Positions 31,940 to 38,421 of a stretch of DNA of 38,421 nt are shown piece by piece. The position numbers were made by a program, and so were the translations under genes. The stretch is taken from assembly GCA_902500695.1 (NCBI GenBank), contig CABVRQ010000013.1:35730-74150 (forward strand). The letters run 5' to 3'. The notes under the pieces are model-generated. The model saw nothing but the letters and a program-made list of their open reading frames with translations, did no database searches and was not told the DNA's origin. Position 1 is the first letter of the stretch. Each line of letters begins with the position of its first letter. The DNA comes from an uncultured Nitrospira sp. (GTDB taxonomy: Bacteria > Nitrospirota > Nitrospiria > Nitrospirales > UBA8639).

Positions 31940-34444
31940 ATGGAATCCGCAAAAGACCCTAGCCAAGAATCTGCCCACTCAGCAGACCGCCAACATTCTG
32001 ATGTTCGGTACGATGCCGATCAGATCCGTGTCCTGGAAGGACTGGAGGCGGTTCAAAAACGCCCCGCCATGTATATTGGCAGCACGGGGGTCGATGGCCT
32101 GCACCATATGGTATACGAGGTTGTTGATAACAGTGTGGATGAACACATGGCCGGCTATGGAAATGAAATACAGGTCGTGCTGCAGGTGGATGGCAGTGTC
32201 CTGGTCTCGGATAATGGAAGAGGCATTCCCACCGGCATGCATTCCACCCAGAAAAAATCGGCCGCCGAAGTCGCATTAACAGTCCTCCATGCCGGCGGAA
32301 AGTTTGAGGAGGGTGCCTACAAGGTGTCGGGAGGGTTACATGGTGTAGGGATATCGGTCGTGAATGCGCTCTCCGAATGGCTGGAATTGGAAATTTGGCA
32401 AAATGGGGAAGTATTCGAACAACGGTATCATCGCGGGAAGCCCCAGACCCCATTAACGGTCGCGGGGATCACCAAAAAACGCGGAACGAAAGTGGTATTT
32501 AGGCCGGATCCCCTCATTTTTGAAACTGTCGAATTCAGTTTTGATGTGTTGGCGCAACGACTTCGTGAATTGGCCTTTCTCAATAAAGGGTTGGAGATCT
32601 GTTTAAAGGATGACCGGGCGGGAAAAGAAAAAGAGCAGGTGTTTTGTTACATAGGAGGAATCGTCTCCTTTGTCGAACACCTGAATGAAGCCAAATCTCC
32701 TATTCATCCTCCCATTGTTGTGGAAGTGGAAAAGCCGGAAATGATTCTCCAGTTGGCCCTTCAATATAACGAAGGGTATTCGGAAAATTTGTATTCCTTT
32801 GCCAATAATATTAATACCCGTGAGGGCGGCACGCATCTCATCGGATTTAAGTCCGCCTTGACGCGCACTATCAATAGTTACGCGACCGCCAATGATTTGT
32901 TTAAAAAAGATTCGGAATCGCTGAGCGGAGAAGATGTGAGAGAAGGCCTGACCGCCGTGGTGAGTGTGAAAATCCGCAATCCGCAATTTGAGGGCCAGAC
33001 CAAAGCCAAATTGGGCAATAGTGAGGTCAAGGGCATTGTGGAGTCGGCCGTCAATGAAGCCTTAGGATCGTACCTTGAAGAAAATCCAGGCGTCGCAAAA
33101 AAAATTGTTGGAAAGTCCGTGGATGCGGCGAGGGCCAGGGAAGCCGCAAGAAAAGCCAAAGAGCTGATTCGCAGAAAAGGCGCGTTGGATGGCGGGTCAC
33201 TTCCAGGAAAATTGGCCGACTGCTCCGAAAAAGATCCGCAATTCAGTGAACTGTATCTCGTAGAGGGTGATTCGGCAGGCGGGTCCGCGAAACAGGGGCG
33301 TGATCGACGCTCACAAGCCATCCTTCCACTCAAGGGCAAGATCCTGAATGTCGAAAAGGCCAGGTTTGATAAAATGCTCGCCAGTGAGGAAATCCGAACA
33401 CTTATTATGGCGATCGGAACCGGAATCGGGCGGCCACGGGAGGATGCTGAAAAAGGTAAGGAAGATAAAGACGCCTTTGATATCAATCGAGCCCGGTACC
33501 ACAAAATCATTATCATGACCGATGCGGACGTCGATGGCAGCCATATCCGGACCCTGCTCCTGACCTTCTTTTTCCGGCAAATGCCGGAACTCATCGAGCG
33601 AGGCTATATCTACATTGCCCAGCCTCCCTTGTTTAAGGTCAAAAAAGGGAAGGGAGAAAAGTATCTCAAAGACGAAGCGGCGATGAATACCTATCTGTCC
33701 AATCTCGCTGTGGAGGATACGCAACTCTTTCTTCCGGAACAAAACGAATTTGTGACCAGAGATGAACTCATCCCGATTTTAAATAAGCTGGTGGCCTTTG
33801 AGGGGCTCTTAACCCGTCAGGGTCAAAAGCAAATAGAACCGGCGCTGCTCCGGGTGTTGGTGGATTTTCCGCAATTAACGAAAGATCTGTTAAAAAACCG
33901 TGGCGACTTGGAAGTATTGATTGAGGAGGCCACCCGTCGGCTTCGCCTGGCGTTCCCTGAAGGCACCGTGGATCTGACGATTCAGACCGATGAAGAGCAT
34001 CAGGCTCACCACATCCTATGCCGGGTGGCTGGGAATGGCAGTCAGAAATTTTTGAACCTGACTCACGACATGGTGGGATCTGCAGATTTCAGGGAATTAC
34101 AAAAGATCTCTCCATCCGCGTTGGGGTTGGGACCACCACCCTATCGCTTAAAACGCAAAGAAATCGAATCGGAATTTTCCACCAGTCAGGGTCTCGTGGC
34201 AGAGTTTTTGGAAACCGGGAAAAAGGGCATGTCCATTCAGCGCTACAAGGGTTTGGGCGAGATGAATCCGACGCAACTGTGGGACACCACAATGAATCCG
34301 GAAACCCGCAGTCTCCTGCAGGTGACATTAGAAGATACCACCGGAGTGGATGAAATCTTTACCATTTTGATGGGTGATGAGGTCGAGCCACGCCGGAATT
34401 TCATTCAAAAACATGCCCTGGAAGTTCGAAATTTGGATGTCTAA
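31940..34444 (+). CDS. gyrB: DNA gyrase subunit B
   Basis: This 834-residue ATPase subunit of gyrase carries VLEGLEAVQKRPAMYIGSTG, the ATP-binding VVDNSVDEHMAGYG and DNGRGIPTGMH, then GGLHGVGISVVNALS. The TOPRIM domain has VEGDSAGGSAKQGRDRRSQA and MTDADVDGSHIRTLLLTFF. The C-terminal QRYKGLGEMNPTQLWDTTMN is conserved. An insertion of about 160 residues between TOPRIM and the tail (roughly residues 570-740) is like that of Gram-negative GyrB and explains the length. A polar N-terminal extension of about 25 residues is variable in the family. The ATG at 31940 lacks a strong ribosome binding site. Confidence 0.97.
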   Translation: MESAKDPSQESAHSADRQHSDVRYDADQIRVLEGLEAVQKRPAMYIGSTGVDGLHHMVYEVVDNSVDEHMAGYGNEIQVVLQVDGSVLVSDNGRGIPTGMHSTQKKSAAEVALTVLHAGGKFEEGAYKVSGGLHGVGISVVNALSEWLELEIWQNGEVFEQRYHRGKPQTPLTVAGITKKRGTKVVFRPDPLIFETVEFSFDVLAQRLRELAFLNKGLEICLKDDRAGKEKEQVFCYIGGIVSFVEHLNEAKSPIHPPIVVEVEKPEMILQLALQYNEGYSENLYSFANNINTREGGTHLIGFKSALTRTINSYATANDLFKKDSESLSGEDVREGLTAVVSVKIRNPQFEGQTKAKLGNSEVKGIVESAVNEALGSYLEENPGVAKKIVGKSVDAARAREAARKAKELIRRKGALDGGSLPGKLADCSEKDPQFSELYLVEGDSAGGSAKQGRDRRSQAILPLKGKILNVEKARFDKMLASEEIRTLIMAIGTGIGRPREDAEKGKEDKDAFDINRARYHKIIIMTDADVDGSHIRTLLLTFFFRQMPELIERGYIYIAQPPLFKVKKGKGEKYLKDEAAMNTYLSNLAVEDTQLFLPEQNEFVTRDELIPILNKLVAFEGLLTRQGQKQIEPALLRVLVDFPQLTKDLLKNRGDLEVLIEEATRRLRLAFPEGTVDLTIQTDEEHQAHHILCRVAGNGSQKFLNLTHDMVGSADFRELQKISPSALGLGPPPYRLKRKEIESEFSTSQGLVAEFLETGKKGMSIQRYKGLGEMNPTQLWDTTMNPETRSLLQVTLEDTTGVDEIFTILMGDEVEPRRNFIQKHALEVRNLDV

Positions 34445-34543
34445 CAGGAGCCTTCATGTGGTTGTGTGGCCCCTGTTGACCCAGAGCAAATCTAATCAAA
34501 GTGCAGAACATGAAGTGCGATGATTCATTTCGAGGAGTGACGT

Positions 34544-37045
34544 ATGCCGGTTGAACCACGTCTGACGCAAGTCGCCATTGAAGATGAAATGCGTTTGTCC
34601 TATTTGGACTACGCCATGAGCGTCATTGTCGGACGGGCATTGCCGGACGTGCGAGACGGACTTAAGCCGGTTCATCGGCGCATCCTGTATGGCATGAATG
34701 AAATGAGTCTGGGTTCCGGGAAGCCCTACAGGAAATCCGCAAAAATTGTCGGCGAAATCATGGGTAACTATCACCCGCATGGTGATTCGGCCATTTACGA
34801 CACGTTGGTCCGGATGGCCCAGGATTTCAATATGCGGTATCCCCTCGTGGATGGCCAGGGAAACTATGGGTCGGTCGATGGCGATCCTCCGGCAGCCATG
34901 CGCTACACCGAAGCCCGCTTAACCAAGCTGGCCGAGGAAATGCTGGTTGATATTGACCGGGAGACCGTCAACTTTACTCCGACGTATGATGAGTCGTCCC
35001 AAGAGCCCGTTGTGTTGCCGGCTCGTATTCCGAATCTATTAGTAAATGGAGCAGGAGGAATTGCGGTCGGATATGCCACCAATATTCCTACACATAATCT
35101 GGGCGAAGTCGTCGCCGCGTTGATTGCCCTTATTGAGCGACCCGAAGTGACCATTCAGGAGCTCATGGAATTTATTCCCGGGCCTGATTTTCCCACGGCC
35201 GGATTTATCTATGGCACGCAAGGGATCAAAGACGCCTATGAAACGGGACGTGGTCTCCTGTCTCTTCGGGCGAAGGCGGACATAGAGGTTGATGAACGCA
35301 CCGACCGTGCGCGGATCATCGTGACGGAACTGCCCTACCAGGTGAACAAAGCCAAACTGATAGAAAAGATCGCAGACCTCATCCACGAAAAACGAGTGGA
35401 AGGGATTTCCGATCTTCGCGACGAATCTGACCGGGATGGACTCCGCGTGGTGATCGAACTCAAGAGAAATGAAAACGCGGCGGTCTTACTGAATCAATTA
35501 TATAAACACACCCAGATGCAAACGACCTTCGGGGTCATCATGTTGGCCTTGGTGGGGAACCGTCCTGAGGTGTTAACCCTCAAACAGATTTTGGCCGCGT
35601 TTCTCGAACATCGTAAAGAAGTGGTGATTCGCCGGACCGCATACGACCTTCGCAAAGCCGAAGAGCGGGCCCACATCTTAGAGGGCTTAAGACGTGCCTT
35701 AGAGTTCCTGGATGAGGTCATTGCCCTCATTCGTGGAGCGTCTTCTCCGGAAACCGCCCGCCAGGGACTGATGAGCCAGTTTGCCTTGAGTGAGGTGCAA
35801 GCCACCGCCATTCTGGAAATGCGGTTGCAGCGCCTGACCCAATTGGAACAGGACAAGCTGACGCAGGAATATAACGAACTGGTCTCCCGCATTGCCCATT
35901 TGCGCACCATCTTAGCGTCTGATGCGATGGTGCAACAAATCGTGAAACAGGAATTAATAGAAATCAAAGAGCAATATTCCGATGAGCGAAGAACGCAGAT
36001 CCTCCCGGCCGAAGCCGAGTTACAAATGGAAGATCTCATCGCCGAAGAAGAAGTCGTCGTCACCATTACGCATGCCGGGTATATTAAGCGAAATGCCGTG
36101 TCCATTTATCGGGCCCAACGCCGTGGCGGAAAAGGGAAAGTCGGCATGGGGGTCAAAGAAGAGGACTTCGTCGAACAAATCTTTACGGCCTCAACCCATG
36201 ATTACCTGTTGTTCTTTACCGATGCCGGTCGGGTGTACTGGCTCAAAGTGTATCAGTTGCCGGATGTCGGGCGGTCCAGCAAAGGGAAAGCCATTGTAAA
36301 TTTGTTGACCATCAGCCAGGGCGAGCGGGTCACCGCGACCCTGCCGGTCCGGGTGTTTGCCGAAGACCAGTATGTGGTGATGGCCACGCAAAAAGGCTAT
36401 ATCAAAAAAACCGATCTGGCCGCATTCAGCCATCCCCGGCAGGGCGGGATTATTGCGTTGACCCTGGAGGAAGGCGACCGGCTCATCGGCGTCGATATCA
36501 CCGATGGCACGAGAGAAATTCTTCTGGGCACCCGAATGGGCATTGTCATTCGTTTTCGTGAGGAAGATGTCCGTCCGGTGGGACGAACGGCCCGCGGAGT
36601 CAGGGGTATCACCTTGGCGAAGACTAATGAGGTCATCGGGATGGTCACGATTACCAGTGAAACGCAATCCTCAATTCTGACCGTCACTGAACGCGGATAT
36701 GGGAAACGGACGCAGGTCGAGGAATATCGGCTCCAATCACGGGCGGGCAAGGGCGTCATCAGTGTCAAAGTCACAGAGAAAAACGGGCCGGCCATCTCGT
36801 TCCATCAAGTTTGGGAAACCGATGAAATCATGCTCATGTCCGCCGAGGGCATGATTCTTCGCACCCGCATGGGGGATATCAGGGAAATTGGGCGCAATGC
36901 CCAAGGAGTTCGGCTGATCCACTTGCCCGATGAGGATCGAGTGGTCGGTGTAGCGAAACTCGCCGAGACAGATGAAGGCGATCTAACGGAACCCGATGAA
37001 CTCAATGGCGAGATGCCGGACGAACCGGCCGCCTCAACGGAATAA
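34544..37045 (+). CDS. gyrA: DNA gyrase subunit A
   Basis: This 833-residue cleavage/religation subunit contains HRRILYGMNEM and the quinolone-region motif YHPHGDSAIYDTLVRMAQDF, with Ser and Asp at the usual sensitive positions. The catalytic Tyr is in AAMRYTEARL. The C-terminal beta-pinwheel carries the GyrA box QRRGGKGK (near residue 526), which marks gyrase rather than topoisomerase IV. Repeated 'blades' follow (GRVYWLKVYQLPDVGRSSKG, ATQKGYIKKTDLAAFSHPRQ). The C-terminal tail is acidic and Pro/Glu-rich. GAGGAG precedes the ATG. It lies 99 bases after gyrB. Confidence 0.97.
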   Translation: MPVEPRLTQVAIEDEMRLSYLDYAMSVIVGRALPDVRDGLKPVHRRILYGMNEMSLGSGKPYRKSAKIVGEIMGNYHPHGDSAIYDTLVRMAQDFNMRYPLVDGQGNYGSVDGDPPAAMRYTEARLTKLAEEMLVDIDRETVNFTPTYDESSQEPVVLPARIPNLLVNGAGGIAVGYATNIPTHNLGEVVAALIALIERPEVTIQELMEFIPGPDFPTAGFIYGTQGIKDAYETGRGLLSLRAKADIEVDERTDRARIIVTELPYQVNKAKLIEKIADLIHEKRVEGISDLRDESDRDGLRVVIELKRNENAAVLLNQLYKHTQMQTTFGVIMLALVGNRPEVLTLKQILAAFLEHRKEVVIRRTAYDLRKAEERAHILEGLRRALEFLDEVIALIRGASSPETARQGLMSQFALSEVQATAILEMRLQRLTQLEQDKLTQEYNELVSRIAHLRTILASDAMVQQIVKQELIEIKEQYSDERRTQILPAEAELQMEDLIAEEEVVVTITHAGYIKRNAVSIYRAQRRGGKGKVGMGVKEEDFVEQIFTASTHDYLLFFTDAGRVYWLKVYQLPDVGRSSKGKAIVNLLTISQGERVTATLPVRVFAEDQYVVMATQKGYIKKTDLAAFSHPRQGGIIALTLEEGDRLIGVDITDGTREILLGTRMGIVIRFREEDVRPVGRTARGVRGITLAKTNEVIGMVTITSETQSSILTVTERGYGKRTQVEEYRLQSRAGKGVISVKVTEKNGPAISFHQVWETDEIMLMSAEGMILRTRMGDIREIGRNAQGVRLIHLPDEDRVVGVAKLAETDEGDLTEPDELNGEMPDEPAASTE

Positions 37046-37306
37046 GTTCACGCGCCCTTCTCCAAACAGCAAACCGAAGACGTTGGTGTGTTTCGAGATG
37101 ACCAGAGAAAATGAACGGCCATCAACAATACGGCAATCTCCATCCTTGGTAAGGAGAGATGCAAGAAACAGTGAGGCCGTGCAAGGGATGGTAGATCGAA
37201 CTGCCGTTCACTTGCTCGTTCTTCCCCCATCGCTCCCCTACCGACTCTTCACCTGGAAAACGGGAGGAAGCAGGAAAAAGAGATTGCATGTGGGAAGGTC
37301 GTAGGG

Positions 37307-37918
37307 TTGGATTTCCCTCACAAAGCCTCTGAGCCACCAGCAAGACGCAAAAAGTTAGACCCCATCGTCATCATGGGATTAGGCATTTTGATCGGAGGAG
37401 TCTGTGTCATCTCCTTCGGTATGTTCCTCTCAAGGCCAGACCGCACCATCCCGCCCTATAGTATCGGTGCTCAAGAGGGGTCGTTGGTGGCCGTCCACGT
37501 CCCTTCCTATACCAGTGATCCCGAAATAAAAACCCTGGTTATGCGGTTTGGCGATGTCGGCCGGGCCACCCGTGATTTCGCGGACATGAAAATCCGCCCA
37601 ACCACTCCGGACGATCCTCGCGGACGATACCAAGCTCTACAAGTCATCATTTTTTCGGATCCATTCTGGACGGAACCGGATAATCTTCATCGGTATGTCG
37701 CCAATGAGGCCGATGACGCTTCGGAAAAGACCTTTGGGCAAAACTTTGAAGAGGCCGTTCGAGCAGGCTATCGTGCCGATGCCCAAGGTCAGGCGGGATG
37801 GATCGGTCCCTGGAACCGGAGCGGTTCAACGCATCGAACGCTTACGATGCAGTGGGTGTTTCAAGAATCGTGGGAGGAGGCGAGCTCTAAACCTCAGGCT
37901 TCTTCGCTGGCTCCGTAG
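37307..37918 (+). CDS. membrane-anchored protein of unknown function
   Basis: This 203-residue protein starts at a TTG (37307), with GGAAGG about 14 bases and GTAGGG a few bases upstream. After a basic N-terminus (PARRKKLD) one hydrophobic helix (PIVIMGLGILIGGVCVISFG, then MFL) anchors it. The remaining 160 residues should lie in the periplasm. They include TLVMRFGDVGRATRDFADMK and YQALQVIIFSDPFWTEPDNL, with a C-terminal Trp-rich part GWIGPWNRSG. No family was recognised. Its 3' end overlaps the convergent dciA-like gene by 32 bases. Confidence 0.7.
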   Translation: MDFPHKASEPPARRKKLDPIVIMGLGILIGGVCVISFGMFLSRPDRTIPPYSIGAQEGSLVAVHVPSYTSDPEIKTLVMRFGDVGRATRDFADMKIRPTTPDDPRGRYQALQVIIFSDPFWTEPDNLHRYVANEADDASEKTFGQNFEEAVRAGYRADAQGQAGWIGPWNRSGSTHRTLTMQWVFQESWEEASSKPQASSLAP

Positions 37919-38378
37919 TGGAGGGCGGTGGTTCAGCCAGGGCTTTAGTGATAGTCTGAGAGAGGATGGTTTGTAGGTCAGGATTATTCAGCCGTTTGGC
38001 CAAGCCAATGGCAAAGGGCGATGATTCACCGACAAATGGAGGAGGGTCTTGGGGTATCGGATCTGGTTGAGGCGGAGCCTGTGGAATGGAGCCGATACGT
38101 AGGACGACCTCGGTTAAGGCCAGTTCCGGCATCATCGAGTGAATCGCTTCCAAAATGGCCGGTTTCAAAAACATGAGCTGCTGAAGCCAAATGGAGTTAT
38201 CCGCCACCAGGTGCAATTTTTTAAAGCGGATACTCTCAGGGTAGGAATGTTTAGCCATCGTCGCACCCACAAGGTGTTCCCACTCTTGTTGGAGTTGAAC
38301 CTCAGAAAGTTTGAGGCCGAGCGGATTACCCTTGGAAAAATCTTGAATAAGGCTCTGGATCGATTCAAAGTAACTCAT
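37887..38378 (-). CDS. DciA-like protein (DUF721), putative replicative helicase loader
   Basis: This 163-residue protein has the DUF721/DciA pattern in residues 20-100. It runs LKLSEVQLQQEWEHLVGATM, then AKHSYPESIRFKKLHLVADN, then SIWLQQLMFLKPAILEAIHS. The conserved 'W--lvG--ia-hs-p' and 'L-v-v--s-wl-qL' parts are clear. A Pro-rich linker (PPQPDPIPQDPPP) and a helical tail follow. DciA is the ancestral loader of the DnaB helicase, so a site near dnaA, dnaN and gyrase is fitting. It is on the minus strand, convergent with the preceding gene. The ATG is at 38376-38378, with no strong ribosome binding site visible. Confidence 0.75.
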   Translation of the reverse strand: MSYFESIQSLIQDFSKGNPLGLKLSEVQLQQEWEHLVGATMAKHSYPESIRFKKLHLVADNSIWLQQLMFLKPAILEAIHSMMPELALTEVVLRIGSIPQAPPQPDPIPQDPPPFVGESSPFAIGLAKRLNNPDLQTILSQTITKALAEPPPSTTEPAKKPEV

Positions 38379-38421
38379 GGTGAAAATATTGTATCGTATC
38401 GTCCCGAAGGATTCATCCTTC

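Noticed and set aside
31959..33594. Several long minus-strand open frames opposite gyrB
   Set aside because: They are antisense shadows of a strongly conserved gene and have no ribosome sites or familiar domains.
36996..37304. 102-codon plus-strand frame overlapping the gyrA 3' end
   Set aside because: It overlaps gyrA out of frame and has low-complexity basic composition with no ribosome binding site. The 261-base gap after gyrA otherwise shows no gene.

Overview
This is a chromosomal replication-origin neighbourhood from a free-living Gram-negative-type bacterium. Gene order, protein flavour and roughly 50% GC suggest Nitrospirota, probably Nitrospira-like. That assignment is inference from familiarity; no marker was searched. 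Nearly every gene left of about 26.85 kb is on the minus strand. From 27.04 kb the genes run on the plus strand. The replication switch therefore lies between rpmH (26852) and dnaA (29324).

Layout from left to right. (1) 1-2076: a minus-strand MoxR / DUF58 / DUF4381 operon of the Bat type, the last gene cut by the window edge. (2) 2285-9085: accessory genes. These are an amicyanin-like cupredoxin, a small secreted protein, a three-gene set resembling the carbamoyltransferase/SxtJ/SxtK unit of saxitoxin clusters, a secreted dienelactone hydrolase and a family-39 glycosyltransferase. (3) 9424-11807: tRNA-Arg(UCG), a possible STAS-like protein, an unknown protein and an RluD-type pseudouridine synthase. 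(4) 11832-15993: an F1 ATP synthase operon, atpH-atpA-(atpG)-atpD-atpC. (5) 16120-26852: mnmA, two bactofilins, parB, parA, rsmG, mnmG, mnmE, yidC, yidD, rnpA and rpmH, with parS sites on both sides of rsmG. (6) 27040-29081: hisS and two small DsrE/TusB-like genes. (7) 29324-37045: dnaA, dnaN, gyrB, gyrA. (8) 37307-38378: a membrane-anchored unknown protein convergent with a DciA-like (DUF721) gene.

The most striking observation is in the ATP synthase operon. The place of atpG holds only a 36-codon open frame. It joins the canonical N-terminus of the gamma subunit (MPSLQSLRRK...TKAM) directly to its canonical C-terminus (DIVGGAEALK). The frame is kept and the whole middle of the gene is absent. 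Either the rotor gene has a real in-frame deletion and gamma comes from elsewhere, or the assembly collapsed here. A second likely lesion is in rnpA. Its first 19 codons are in a different frame from the rest, separated by a run of eight T. One extra T, or a -1 slip, restores a normal 115-residue protein.

No CRISPR array, rRNA, insertion sequence or prophage was seen.
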